Shown: positions 38,274-47,154, counted from the stretch's first letter. The stretch is 64,000 nt of DNA from Staphylococcus hyicus (GCF_000816085.1 NZ_CP008747.1:992001-1056000), one strand, 5' to 3'. The notes: generated from the sequence alone by a model not told the origin. Translations and numbers: made by a program.

Positions 38274-38316
38274 GATAAAACTCTCCTTTTATTCCTTATA
38301 AAATTGAAAATAAAAA

Positions 38317-38336
38317 AGGGAGAACTTAATCTCCCT
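38317..38336 (-). terminator. Terminator after the tail tube Ig extension
   Basis: 7-bp stem AGGGAGA (38317-38323) with TCTCCCT (38330-38336), then TTTTTTATTTT in the minus transcript. Confidence 0.88.
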
Positions 38337-38341
38337 AAAAT

Positions 38342-38746
38342 TTATACACTAGACTCTAACTCAGAATCAGATGAATCACTGTGAGAAGCTAAGTTCTCCT
38401 CTAAACGCTCTTCATGATGTGGATCTTCTTGCTCTTCCTCAGGTTTAGCTTTTACATTGATTGTAATCTTATCTATCTTGTCGTTAACAGTAGCTGTAAT
38501 AGTAGCCAATCCTTCTTTGACACCTGTAACGAGACCAGATTCATTTACAGTAGCAATATCTTTTTGTAAAGAATCATAAGTTACTGAAGCTTCTTTAGGA
38601 GTGTGTGTAACTGAAAGTTGAACTGTTCCATCAACGACTACAGTCTTAACTCTCCCTTGAATTTTTACCGAAGATTCAACTTCAGGTTCTGAGTCGTCAT
38701 CACCATTTAAATCTTGGTCAGAAGGTGACGATTCCTCATCTTCCAT
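38342..38746 (-). CDS. Ig-like (BIG2) domain, likely C-terminal -1 frameshift extension of the tail tube protein
   Basis: Acidic flanks (EDEESSPSDQDLNGDDDSEP; EEEQEDPHHEERLEE) enclose a bacterial Ig-like group 2 domain (IQGRVKTVVVDGTVQLSVT, LQKDIATVNESGLVTGVKEG, ATITATVNDK). As a stand-alone 134-residue gene it would start at ATG 38746, which has only a poor RBS. The same frame is open upstream to 38763, where the tail tube gene carries an A AAA AAG heptamer. A -1 slip there joins tube and Ig domain through GLEPK, giving about 381 residues. Ig domains added to some tail tube subunits by frameshift are known in other siphophages and decorate the tail surface, where they may bind cell-surface sugars. 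Confidence 0.8.
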   Translation of the reverse strand: MEDEESSPSDQDLNGDDDSEPEVESSVKIQGRVKTVVVDGTVQLSVTHTPKEASVTYDSLQKDIATVNESGLVTGVKEGLATITATVNDKIDKITINVKAKPEEEQEDPHHEERLEENLASHSDSSDSELESSV

Positions 38747-38754
38747 CTTCGGTT

Positions 38755-39486
38755 CTAGTCCTTTTTTCCTTCTTCATGTGGAGACATGAACCAGTTACCA
38801 ATTTCTTTCGTCTTAGGATCAGCAGAAGCAACTAACTTAATTTCTGGAGCTAAAGCTTCACCAGCTTCTAAACCTAATTCAAATTCAGCAGAAGGTGTTA
38901 CGTTATGGAACACTACGAATAAGTCTTCAACAATAGCTTCTGTTTCAGCTTCATAAATAATTGTGTTAAGTTGAGCTTTATACTTCTCAGCAAAACGGTC
39001 AGCACGGATAGAGATAGATTTACCTTTACGTTCTTTTTCATAAACGATTTGACCCTCTTTACCTGCTTGGTCTTTTACTTTATCAATTGTAACAACACCT
39101 GATTTAATATCTGCCTCATGGTTATCACCTTTAGAATCTACAAAAACACCTTTACCAGTGAATTTAGAATCTTGAATAGTAATTTTACCTTGAGCACCAA
39201 TCTCAACAGTTTCTACCATTTCAACTTTAAGAGTTTGGTCGTTTTCAACCTTAACACCTTGAGTAGCAGCTAACCATTGTGGGTTAAATACGGCGTCCTT
39301 AACTTCGATTTCTAACTCTTTATTAGATTTAATTGTGTATAATGTACGGTTACCGATACCGCCTTTGATTTGATCTTCATCTACAGATTGAGAGATACTT
39401 GTAGATTGAGCAGTACCTGTAGCAATTTTAAAACCATCACTCTTACGAGTAAGTAATACGTCAGCAACGTCTTGGATATAGTACAT
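38755..39486 (-). CDS. Major tail tube protein
   Basis: 243 residues from ATG 39486 (AGGAGGAACATAGTTT). Beta-rich, with an N-terminal signature like other siphophage tube proteins (LLTRKSDGFKIATGTAQSTS, VDEDQIKGGIGNRTLYTIKS). It should form stacked hexameric rings around the tape measure. The C-terminus reads SPHEEGKKD then TAG. The last codons GGA AAA AAG form a slippery heptamer for -1 frameshifting into the downstream Ig-domain frame, so a minor, longer form is expected. Confidence 0.82.
   Translation of the reverse strand: MYYIQDVADVLLTRKSDGFKIATGTAQSTSISQSVDEDQIKGGIGNRTLYTIKSNKELEIEVKDAVFNPQWLAATQGVKVENDQTLKVEMVETVEIGAQGKITIQDSKFTGKGVFVDSKGDNHEADIKSGVVTIDKVKDQAGKEGQIVYEKERKGKSISIRADRFAEKYKAQLNTIIYEAETEAIVEDLFVVFHNVTPSAEFELGLEAGEALAPEIKLVASADPKTKEIGNWFMSPHEEGKKD
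38761..38767 (-). promoter_or_regulatory. Slippery heptamer A AAA AAG for programmed -1 frameshift
   Basis: Zero frame reads GGA AAA AAG GAC TAG. Slipping back one base on AAA AAG gives GGA CTA GAA CCG AAG ATG, which has no stop and enters the Ig-domain frame. A AAA AAG is the most efficient bacterial slippery type (dnaX). It lies one codon before the zero-frame stop. Confidence 0.75.
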
Positions 39487-39520
39487 AAACTATGTTCCTC
39501 CTATGTAATTGTTTTATATA

Positions 39521-40330
39521 TTATTTAGAATTGCGTAGACCAGAAAGTTGTTTTTTGAACTCGTTGAATTCTTTATCTGTATTTTTTTCCTCATGTTCAA
39601 GGCTAATATTTTTAGTCCAATTTTCAATTTCAACGTCAGTAGCCACTGTGGCAAACAATCTTGAGGTTTCATAACTAATTATTTGTGCAATTCTTTGAAA
39701 AGCATGTTGTAATTGAAATGCGTTCCATTTGGCAACAACGCTAAAATCAATACCAGAATATGTAACGCAAGTTGTAATCATTGTCGATAGATTAGGAGCG
39801 TCTTCAGATCCGCCACTAAAATATTTTTCTTTCTTATCTTGCCCTCGTTGTATCTTAGGGTTTAAGAATGCTATTTTCTCTGTTTGATTATTTAAAGTCA
39901 TAAGAATTTTTCTGATTTCATCAAAGTCTTCATTAGACAAATCTATAATGAAATCACGCACCTTAAGTAAACACTCGTCTTCTTTGTCTTGGTCATTGTC
40001 AGGATTTAGGTCGTAAAATAAACAAAATCTTAAAAGAATGATGTAGTGTATTAAATATTCAGTAAAGTATTCTGACATGAGTTGCAAGAAGGGGAGTTCA
40101 TATAGATTTTTAAGCATGCTATGTATTTCTTCATCACTAGCTTGAGGGTTTTCTGCTTTATATGCTTTACCAAGTTCAGCTAGTAGTTTCTTTTTTCCGT
40201 ATGATAGTATCGCTACAGATTGAACACGTCTCATATATTCCTCTATAGACATCGGTTTGAATTCACCGTATGGAGTGTTTATAGGTAAGCCTAAGACAGC
40301 TCTATCGGCGATAATATTGGCATCTAGCAT
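39521..40330 (-). CDS. Phage head/tail-region protein, 269 aa, unknown
   Basis: 269 residues, mostly helical, no clear motif. ATG 40330 follows GGTGATTTT, five bases after the upstream stop. Begins LDANIIADRAVLGLPINTPY; a hydrophobic helical stretch (YLIHYIILLRFCLFYDL) lies near residue 95 and the C-terminus is charged. By position between connector genes and the tail tube it could be a head-tail joining or tail terminator factor, but length and fold do not match the usual small connectors. Not recognised. Confidence 0.6.
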   Translation of the reverse strand: MLDANIIADRAVLGLPINTPYGEFKPMSIEEYMRRVQSVAILSYGKKKLLAELGKAYKAENPQASDEEIHSMLKNLYELPFLQLMSEYFTEYLIHYIILLRFCLFYDLNPDNDQDKEDECLLKVRDFIIDLSNEDFDEIRKILMTLNNQTEKIAFLNPKIQRGQDKKEKYFSGGSEDAPNLSTMITTCVTYSGIDFSVVAKWNAFQLQHAFQRIAQIISYETSRLFATVATDVEIENWTKNISLEHEEKNTDKEFNEFKKQLSGLRNSK

Positions 40331-40334
40331 AAAA

Positions 40335-40856
40335 TCACCAAGCCTTATCTGTTACTAAGTACTTTTGCTCATAAGCTAAATATTCTTTTGGAGCTTCACG
40401 AGGAAACGAGTTTGCAAGCCTTGTTTTGCCTAAACCTGCTATATTTTTGTTAACGAAAAGGGCATCTAATCTATCACAAATTTCTTCAATTCTACCTGCA
40501 AAAGAAAAGTCATTATGAGATAGAATTTGAAATATAATTTCTCGATCGACTAAAGAATAATTACCAAATTTAGCTTTTGATTTACCATAATATACAAATA
40601 CAACAGTTTTCTTATATTCTTCTATATCATCAGTTTTTTGTGATGTACGTATATGGTCAAATATGATTTCGTCGTATTCGTCTTCTGGTAATTCTGTAAT
40701 ATTTGGTAAATTCTCATCAGTAAAATCAACAAAATTTTCATTATCATCTAATGGGTTGTAATGAAGTAGTCTTAGTAGATGTTCATCATTCTTCATTACA
40801 TTAATAAATTTTTGTTTAATGTCTCCACGATTGGATACCTTATACTTTATTTGCAT
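40335..40856 (-). CDS. Phage connector-region protein, 173 aa
   Basis: 173 residues from ATG 40856, chosen because GAGGTTGAAC precedes it (a longer frame starts at 40910). The gene overlaps the end of the upstream gene by 17 bp. Acidic, mixed fold (ELPEDEYDEIIFDHIR, TVVFVYYGKSKAKFGNYS). Size and place suggest a head completion or tail terminator protein, which I cannot confirm by motif. Confidence 0.6.
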   Translation of the reverse strand: MQIKYKVSNRGDIKQKFINVMKNDEHLLRLLHYNPLDDNENFVDFTDENLPNITELPEDEYDEIIFDHIRTSQKTDDIEEYKKTVVFVYYGKSKAKFGNYSLVDREIIFQILSHNDFSFAGRIEEICDRLDALFVNKNIAGLGKTRLANSFPREAPKEYLAYEQKYLVTDKAW

Positions 40857-41514
40857 GTTCAACCTCAACTGCTTTCTGTGCAGATAGTACAATATAACCT
40901 TCATGGTCAATAACTTTATCTAATTGAATATCAGTTATTTTATAAGCATCATTAAATATTTCGAATTCATAGTTTAGGTTCAAGAATTTTAAGAAGTCTT
41001 CTTCATACCTTAAATAAATAATTACTCGACCTTCTGTTAATGGTAAGATTGCATTGTCAGCGATTGAGTAACCTTTAACATCTACAACTATAGGTATATG
41101 TTTGAATGTATACTCATCACGATAAGTAAAACTGCCATTTCTACCATTTACCTTAACTCTCTTCTTACCTGTCGGAAGTTTAAAGTCCTCGTTACATAAT
41201 TTGGCAAGTAGGTTAGGATATATATCGTTATCGTTTGATTTAAGAGTTAAATATGTAAAACCTCGATGACTGATGTAATTTCCAACTCTTGCTTCTTTTG
41301 CATCTGGTTTAAATAAGAATGTTCTATCATAAAAATCTTTTTGATAAACGCTAACTACCGCCAAAGATTCTTCTCCATTCACTTCTACATTCGATAGAGT
41401 AGGGGAAGATAGGAATGAACGTAATGCACTTTGTTTACTAGCTTCTAATACATGAGAGCTTAATGTGGTACCATAAGGCGTATTAATTTTTTTATACCTA
41501 TCAAAATAATTCAT
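40840..41514 (-). CDS. Phage connector-region protein, 224 aa
   Basis: 224 residues from ATG 41514 (upstream AGGATGTCC; the alternative at 41556 would overlap the previous gene). One base after the upstream stop, so tightly coupled. Starts MNYFDRYKKINTPYGTTLSS; beta-rich body with DRTFLFKPDAKEARVGNYIS and ITDIQLDKVIDHEGYIVLSAQKA at the end, the latter resembling phage head closure (gp16/stopper-like) beta barrels. Assignment by place and general look. Confidence 0.6.
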   Translation of the reverse strand: MNYFDRYKKINTPYGTTLSSHVLEASKQSALRSFLSSPTLSNVEVNGEESLAVVSVYQKDFYDRTFLFKPDAKEARVGNYISHRGFTYLTLKSNDNDIYPNLLAKLCNEDFKLPTGKKRVKVNGRNGSFTYRDEYTFKHIPIVVDVKGYSIADNAILPLTEGRVIIYLRYEEDFLKFLNLNYEFEIFNDAYKITDIQLDKVIDHEGYIVLSAQKAVEVEHANKV

Positions 41515-41515
41515 A

Positions 41516-41932
41516 TTATTTGGACATCCTAAACTTATTTCTAAAACTATAAGCATTCATCATAGCATCAACATCAGACTGATATTCAGATTTAGTTGCT
41601 TTAAGCTCTTTTAATAAAGTCGCTTGAGAATACTGTTTATAGTCTTTTGAATTTAATAATATTCTCATGTTGTCTTCAGAAATTATAAATTTGTCCAAGT
41701 GATTAATAACCATTAGATTTGCTATAATTTCTTGCTCTACGTTTGTTAATTCATTTACGAACATACTCTCAAATGTTTCAGTTTTTTCTTCATCCAACTG
41801 AGGGAAGTAAGCTAGAGCTTGTAGTAATTTATTCTTCAAATCCTCTTCTAAAACTTCTTGTTCAAGTTGTGCATAAGAGAAATCTGTGATTTTTGATAAA
41901 AATTTGTCATAAATTAAATTGAAGTCAGTCAA
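41516..41932 (-). CDS. Putative head-tail adaptor, 138 aa
   Basis: 138 residues, almost all helical (FAYAQLEQEV-like helices, FESMFVNELTNVEQEIIANLMVI, LLKELKATKSEYQSDVDAMM). Helical bundle, size and position two genes after the capsid match gp6/gp15-type head-tail adaptors that bind the portal. Good start at ATG 41932 with AGGAGGAATTACTCTTG before it. No sequence motif proves the role. Confidence 0.6.
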   Translation of the reverse strand: MTDFNLIYDKFLSKITDFSYAQLEQEVLEEDLKNKLLQALAYFPQLDEEKTETFESMFVNELTNVEQEIIANLMVINHLDKFIISEDNMRILLNSKDYKQYSQATLLKELKATKSEYQSDVDAMMNAYSFRNKFRMSK

Positions 41933-41953
41933 GAGTAATTCCTCCTAACCCTT

Positions 41954-42517
41954 TTAAACGTTTAAAACTGATAAACTAGAATCAATATTTAATGAGTCTT
42001 CAATCGCTCTAATAGTATGAGCATTTGATAATTCACCTTGTTCATATCGCTTTTTCATTGCTTGATAAATATTTTCTTTAATTGAACTTGAAAAGTTAGC
42101 TAATTCAACTTTAAGATTAGCAGGGTTCATTTCAAAAATGTTTTCCAATTCTTCAGGTAAAACAATTTTATTCATATACTTCTTAATACCTAAAAATTCT
42201 ACGGCTTCTTCATCGTCAACAAATAACCAACCTTTTTCAAAAACGGAACGAGCTGAGTTTTTCATGATTTGTAAGTCTTCAATAGTCATATAATCAGAGT
42301 CTAAATATTCACCTAAATCAAGGTAGCCATTTCCTTTTTTTGCTGCATATGTAAATGAAGCTTGTGCCATATTAATAACTAATACTTCTTTAGATAAATC
42401 AACCTTAGGACGTGTGTTTTTAGTGGCACGTTTAGTAGTCGTTGATTTTCGAGTTGTTTTTTTAGGTGTAGCTTTAACTTCTTCAACTTCAATATCTTCA
42501 TTTTTACGAATAGCCAT
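41954..42517 (-). CDS. Phage protein with histone-like basic N-tail, 187 aa
   Basis: 187 residues. Residues 1-40 hold a short acidic part and then a Lys/Thr/Arg-rich tract (KKTTRKSTTTKRATKNTR) like histone H1 or nucleoid tails. The rest is a helical, acidic domain (YLDSDYMTIEDLQIMKNSARSVFEKG, LGIKKYMNKIVLPEEL). It follows the capsid gene across a terminator. The basic tail could reach packaged DNA near the portal; this is inference. ATG 42517 follows AAAGGAGATATAAT. Confidence 0.65.
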   Translation of the reverse strand: MAIRKNEDIEVEEVKATPKKTTRKSTTTKRATKNTRPKVDLSKEVLVINMAQASFTYAAKKGNGYLDLGEYLDSDYMTIEDLQIMKNSARSVFEKGWLFVDDEEAVEFLGIKKYMNKIVLPEELENIFEMNPANLKVELANFSSSIKENIYQAMKKRYEQGELSNAHTIRAIEDSLNIDSSLSVLNV

Positions 42518-42542
42518 ATTATATCTCCTTTGAAATTAAAGA

Positions 42543-42566
42543 AAGCTCCCATAGAGTAGGGAGCTT
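42543..42566 (-). terminator. Terminator after the major capsid gene
   Basis: Perfect 8-bp stem AAGCTCCC (42543-42550) with GGGAGCTT (42559-42566), then TCTTT in the minus transcript. Likely lowers transcription of genes after the abundant capsid message. Confidence 0.85.
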
Positions 42567-42598
42567 AAAAATTTGAATTATGTATAGTTTTTATTTTA

Positions 42599-43600
42599 TT
42601 AGCTTAATTCTACAGCACCATATTTAGCTCCAGTAATTACTGCAACACCAGCACGAGTAATTACATCAAAGCTTACTTGCATATCAGTGCGGTAACCTTC
42701 AGAACCATTTTCTTCACGCACAATGTAATGTCCATCTTGAACAACTTTTACAAGCTTTTCATCTGTGTTTGGTAAGATAAAGATAACATCATTTTTAATA
42801 CCGAAGTCATCAGTACCAGCTTTATGGAACTGTGGTAAAGCGATAGTTTCGTATCCGTCAACATGGCCAAAGTAACCAGATACATTTTTGTCGCCCTTTT
42901 GTTGATCTGATGATACTTCAGGTTTTAATTTACGTAAAGCAGCTTTAGTACCTACGATAATAGCTTGTCCGTTAGCGGCTTCAACATGGTCAGCAATTTC
43001 AATAACTTTTGCTTTAACGTCTTCATCTTTACCTGAAACGTTACCTTTGTATGTAGAATTTAATTTATCTACAGATCCATAGAGCGCTTCTGCAATACGT
43101 TGAGCGATGTCATTAACAAATGAATCAGCTAAACGAGTTGTTAATTTAGCCCAGTCAGTTCGACCTGATAAGAAGCGAACTAATTCTTCATAAACACCTG
43201 CGCCAATAGTATGCATTGGAACAACCAATTCATCAGTATCCAAACGTTTACGTAACACGTTACCGTTACCTAAAGAAATTGTAGCTACAGGGAATAATTG
43301 AATATCTTCTACGATAAATTTATTAGTATCCCCAAAAGCGAGGTTTTTGTATTCTGCAAATTGACCAAACACTTCAGATGTACGGTCATTAACTACAGGT
43401 GCAATAGTGTCTTCGATAAATTCGAATAATTGCACTTTATGTGCACGGTATGTGCGATAATCAAGAGTATCAGTACCAAACTCTTCAATCATTTTTTCTC
43501 GAATTGTATTAGATAAATCATTGTTAGAAAAATTAGTTGTTGCATCACCACGGCCAGCAGCGATTGCGACTTTTTTTAATTCAGCATTTAATAAAGTCAT
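42599..43600 (-). CDS. Major capsid protein (HK97 fold)
   Basis: 333 residues from ATG 43600 (CGGAGGAATACATAA). Ordered like HK97 capsid subunits: N-arm, spine helix with REKMIEEFGTD, E-loop/P-domain region (FIEDTIAPVVNDRTSE, FPVATISLGNGNVLRKR), and A-domain ending YRTDMQVSFDVITRAGVAVITGAKYGAVE. Length fits a processed or directly assembled subunit of this family. It follows the protease/scaffold and decoration genes, and a terminator follows it, as for many siphophage capsid genes. SPbeta counterpart is probably at the yonA-yonC position. Confidence 0.85.
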   Translation of the reverse strand: MTLLNAELKKVAIAAGRGDATTNFSNNDLSNTIREKMIEEFGTDTLDYRTYRAHKVQLFEFIEDTIAPVVNDRTSEVFGQFAEYKNLAFGDTNKFIVEDIQLFPVATISLGNGNVLRKRLDTDELVVPMHTIGAGVYEELVRFLSGRTDWAKLTTRLADSFVNDIAQRIAEALYGSVDKLNSTYKGNVSGKDEDVKAKVIEIADHVEAANGQAIIVGTKAALRKLKPEVSSDQQKGDKNVSGYFGHVDGYETIALPQFHKAGTDDFGIKNDVIFILPNTDEKLVKVVQDGHYIVREENGSEGYRTDMQVSFDVITRAGVAVITGAKYGAVELS

Positions 43601-43626
43601 TTATGTATTCCTCCGATTTGATTAAA

Positions 43627-44058
43627 TTATTTTACTTTGCGGATACGATAAGCTGGACGACGATCTGCGCCGATTGTTGTAACAGCTTCTAATACATAGT
43701 CACCAGCGCCAGCTGCAAACTTACCGCCTTCAATAGTTAATTGAGCTTTAGCTTCTAAAGATTCTGTATGTAAAGCTTGCTCAACTGTAAAAGTATCACC
43801 TTTTTCAAGTTGGTGAGCTCGCATTACAGAACCAGAAGGATTTTTAAAGTCAATAGATTTACTTGAATTAGTAAAATCAACTTCAGGCGTAGATACTAAA
43901 TAATGATTTTCAGCAGTAGCTTCTTTAGCTGTATATAATCGGTCTTCACCTTCAACTAAATCACCTTTGCCTACTAAAGCACCGTTATGATATTCTTTGT
44001 CAGCCTTAATTGATTCAACGTAGTGTCCTAAAACACGATCTAAATTTAATTTAGCCAT
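43627..44058 (-). CDS. Putative capsid decoration protein, 143 aa
   Basis: 143 residues from ATG 44058 (CGGAGGAAAAATAA). Beta-rich and Gly/Ala-rich, with GALVGKGDLVEGEDRLYTAKEA at the front and GDYVLEAVTTIGADRRPAYRIRKV at the end. A small beta protein encoded directly before the capsid in the same strong-RBS style is typical of head decoration or stabilisation proteins (gpD type). Function by position. Confidence 0.65.
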   Translation of the reverse strand: MAKLNLDRVLGHYVESIKADKEYHNGALVGKGDLVEGEDRLYTAKEATAENHYLVSTPEVDFTNSSKSIDFKNPSGSVMRAHQLEKGDTFTVEQALHTESLEAKAQLTIEGGKFAAGAGDYVLEAVTTIGADRRPAYRIRKVK

Positions 44059-44086
44059 TTATTTTTCCTCCGATATTTTTGATATA

Positions 44087-45592
44087 TTATAATTCTTCCA
44101 AAATTGCATCTAGAGTATTAGCTTTTGCATTGCTAAAACTTAATCCAATTTTAGAGATTGAAACAGATTCATTGTTTTTATGTGATTTAATTGAAAAAGA
44201 TTTTTTACCAATCACAGCAAAAATTTGTGTTTCTAATTCTTCAATTGTGATATCACTTGATTTACTTTTAAGAGTATTGATTTCTTCAGAAGTAAGTTGG
44301 TCTGAATATTTATTAAATAATGATTGTACTTTTTCGGTATGAACTTGTTCTTTTAGAGCTGCAAATTCTTGTGAAACTTCATCAAGCTTTTTAGCTTTCT
44401 CAAGTAATTCCTGAATATCTTCAACAGAGTATTTTGCGTCCCCGACAATAATTAACTCAGAAGGTTTTGGTAAATTTTCTTGCGCCTTTCGAATCTTGTC
44501 ATGAACATTACCAAGTTCATCAAGGGTCTCTACATCGTTATTGATAGTTTCTACAACTTTGTCTGAAATAGTAGGGGTATCTTGTTTAGAATCTTGTTTT
44601 TGAGGAGATTGCTTTTTAGTTGGTTTTTTCTTTGGAACTTCCTTTTCTTTTGGAGAAGGAGTTTCTTCTACTTGTTCTTCTTCAACATCGCTTGATTCTG
44701 TTTCTTCATCATGTAATTCTTCTTTAGCGTCTTGCTCTTCTTCATCTTGATTTGACTCTTCTAATTCATTATCTGAGTCACTATTTTCACTAGTCTCTTC
44801 GACTTCTTTTGATTTATTTCTCTCAATAATTTCTAAACCTTCTTCGACATTATCTAGATCTAAACCAAAATCTTCAGTAGATTCGTTGTCGAAATTAGTT
44901 TTCTTTTTTTCCAATACTGTTCCTCCTTCAATTGATGAAAATTTAGTATTGAACTCTCTTATTTTCTCATCAATGAAATTTTTAGTATCAACTGAATACT
45001 TTAATTCAACAGTGCTATTATTCATAGCTGGTAATATATCATCACCCAATAAACATGCACCATAGAATTCAAAGCTATCAAACTTAAATAATTCACCGTC
45101 AAAATAGCCAGTATAATTATCAGAAAGTTCCATAGACTGGCCAGTCACGCCATTCTTACCATGAATGAGATTAATGGCATCTTCCCATTTGTTCCATAAA
45201 ATACCTTCAACTGTAAGATATTCTCGCTCAATCATGTCGTCGCCAATACGTTTTTCAAACTTAGCGTTATTACTTTCAGGAATTACACCAAATGGAATAG
45301 TTTTATTAATAAACTTAAGTTCACCATCTTCAGTAATTTCGAGATCTGACTCATGTCCGTAGAAATCTTCTTCTCCATAATTGTTTAAACCGATGCTACC
45401 CATGATTGGTGTATTGGCTAGGGTAGGAATGGCATTCTCAACTACTTCTCTAGTGAAAACTGAACCGTTTCTATTCTCGCCTAAATGCATTAACCATATT
45501 TTTACTTTGGTAAATCTAATATCATATTGAGCATCTTCAAATACATTAAGCACTTGGGTTGACATAGAAATAGAGTTTGAAAAGTTATTCAT
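44087..45592 (-). CDS. Prohead protease fused to scaffold
   Basis: 501 residues from ATG 45592, which overlaps the portal stop; a longer frame to 45664 lies inside the portal gene. Residues 1-230 form a prohead protease-like domain (ENRNGSVFTREVVENAIPTLANTPIMG; YLTVEGILWNKWEDAINLI; GVTGQSMEL; FYGACLLGDD) related to XkdF/S78 types. The middle is very acidic (SEDE-rich, about 255-330), and the C-terminus (about 350-440) is coiled coil, as in scaffolds. The protease would process scaffold and capsid arms during head assembly. Confidence 0.8.
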   Translation of the reverse strand: MNNFSNSISMSTQVLNVFEDAQYDIRFTKVKIWLMHLGENRNGSVFTREVVENAIPTLANTPIMGSIGLNNYGEEDFYGHESDLEITEDGELKFINKTIPFGVIPESNNAKFEKRIGDDMIEREYLTVEGILWNKWEDAINLIHGKNGVTGQSMELSDNYTGYFDGELFKFDSFEFYGACLLGDDILPAMNNSTVELKYSVDTKNFIDEKIREFNTKFSSIEGGTVLEKKKTNFDNESTEDFGLDLDNVEEGLEIIERNKSKEVEETSENSDSDNELEESNQDEEEQDAKEELHDEETESSDVEEEQVEETPSPKEKEVPKKKPTKKQSPQKQDSKQDTPTISDKVVETINNDVETLDELGNVHDKIRKAQENLPKPSELIIVGDAKYSVEDIQELLEKAKKLDEVSQEFAALKEQVHTEKVQSLFNKYSDQLTSEEINTLKSKSSDITIEELETQIFAVIGKKSFSIKSHKNNESVSISKIGLSFSNAKANTLDAILEEL

Positions 45593-47135
45593 CTGATTTT
45601 TCACCACCTTTAATTGACTTATCAGGTGCCTTGCCGTCAGATGAATCTTTATTTGCTTGGCCACTGTCTGTTAATTCACTACTATCTTTTTGAGGTCTTC
45701 CACCTTTTGATTCTTCATTTTTTTGTTGTTTTTCGATTGCTTGATTTATACCACCTGTATGTGAACTTGCTAAAGGAATCATTTTTGTGTCTAAATCTAA
45801 AACTTCATTTTCAAGTTCAAGTGAAGTAAGTAGGGTGTGATAATCTTGACCGTGCATGGCAGCAATCCTTCCACGTACAGCAAATCCAAGAGTACCTGAT
45901 TTTGTTAATTGCTCAAGATATCTGTCTTCATTCATCCCAGTTACATCAAGTAAAGATATTCTCCATTGATTTTTCACTGTTAGATTTCCAAATCGTATCT
46001 TTCTGTTAAGCCAACGTTCAACTTGGCGATAAAAACCAATAACTAATAATTCATCTTTGCGAGTTGAATATTGTAATCCACCAGTAGAGTTTTTATCGTT
46101 GTTAAAAATGAACGACGAAACACCAGATGAATTATAGACATCTCTTGTTGCTTCTAATACTTTGTCATTTTTATCATCTTTGTCCAACTTGATTGGATTA
46201 ATTTCCATAGGTGAAGCAATGGTACCAATCTCATCAGGTAAACTATCATTTACCATCGCATTAAAGTATTCCATTGCTTCTGGAGAAATGGCAAAGTTAT
46301 CAGCTTGATAATCTTTATTACTGTTATCATGCATTGGAACTTTTTGATGTAACAACATATAGTTATTAATTTTCGCTCCAGCTTTTTTAAGCTTTTTATA
46401 ATCATTTAATTCTATTAATGGTTCAAACATTACTGAAAAGGGTGGAAAAATTTCTGGGTCATTTTCATTAAATTTAAAGCATACAGACTTGTTGAAGTCT
46501 GGTTCAAACCAATTATTTCCACCGTTGATTTTCATGATTTTATACGCTCTTATAAACTCTTCAGGAAAAGTTTGTAAAAGGTGTTCATTTCCTTCAAAGT
46601 ACTTTAGATCGAAAGCAAAGAGATACATTCCATCTGCTAGACCAATTATTTTGCAATAATTAGGATCAAGCTTATAAATAAAATAATTATCTCCATCTTC
46701 AATTTCATAACCGAAGAAAATATCTTCAATAACACAAGTTTTAAATACTTTTGCAAGCTCATGCTTAATATTCATTTTATTTAGCTGTAGCGATATTTTG
46801 GCTAAATCTTTTTGCACTTTATTAGAATTTAACTTGCTAGTGTCATAATGTATAGGATCTATAACATGATAGAAGCGTGCCATTTTAATAAAGTAATTTA
46901 GCATACTTCTATACTCTCCAGATGATTTATATAACAATCTAGATAAATTGATTAAATGCCTATAATTAGCGTTAGGATTTTGTAACCATTTTGCTAAATC
47001 TGAACCAGAAATGTCATCAAGTGAAGTACGGGATGTGCGAAATAAAGAAGAAAGGTTGTGGCGTGATAAAGGCACGCTTTTTACATTTGAATAATTTTTG
47101 AAGTATTCTTGAAAGTTTCTCTTATTGTCCTCCAA
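45585..47135 (-). CDS. Portal protein
   Basis: 516 residues; I place the start at TTG 47135 (GAAAGGTGTGAAGATTTTC upstream). Portal-like order: long helical N-part, beta wing (FNDKNSTGGLQYSTRKDELLVIGFYRQVERWLNRKI is the stem/crown junction), and a polar Ser/Lys/Gly tail. Twelve copies would form the DNA entry pore and bind terminase. Located between terminase and protease, as in most tailed phages; SPbeta equivalent is YonE. Assignment rests on position and overall features, with moderate sequence support. Confidence 0.82.
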   Translation of the reverse strand: MEDNKRNFQEYFKNYSNVKSVPLSRHNLSSLFRTSRTSLDDISGSDLAKWLQNPNANYRHLINLSRLLYKSSGEYRSMLNYFIKMARFYHVIDPIHYDTSKLNSNKVQKDLAKISLQLNKMNIKHELAKVFKTCVIEDIFFGYEIEDGDNYFIYKLDPNYCKIIGLADGMYLFAFDLKYFEGNEHLLQTFPEEFIRAYKIMKINGGNNWFEPDFNKSVCFKFNENDPEIFPPFSVMFEPLIELNDYKKLKKAGAKINNYMLLHQKVPMHDNSNKDYQADNFAISPEAMEYFNAMVNDSLPDEIGTIASPMEINPIKLDKDDKNDKVLEATRDVYNSSGVSSFIFNNDKNSTGGLQYSTRKDELLVIGFYRQVERWLNRKIRFGNLTVKNQWRISLLDVTGMNEDRYLEQLTKSGTLGFAVRGRIAAMHGQDYHTLLTSLELENEVLDLDTKMIPLASSHTGGINQAIEKQQKNEESKGGRPQKDSSELTDSGQANKDSSDGKAPDKSIKGGEKSDE

Positions 47136-47154
47136 AGAAAATCTTCACACCTTT

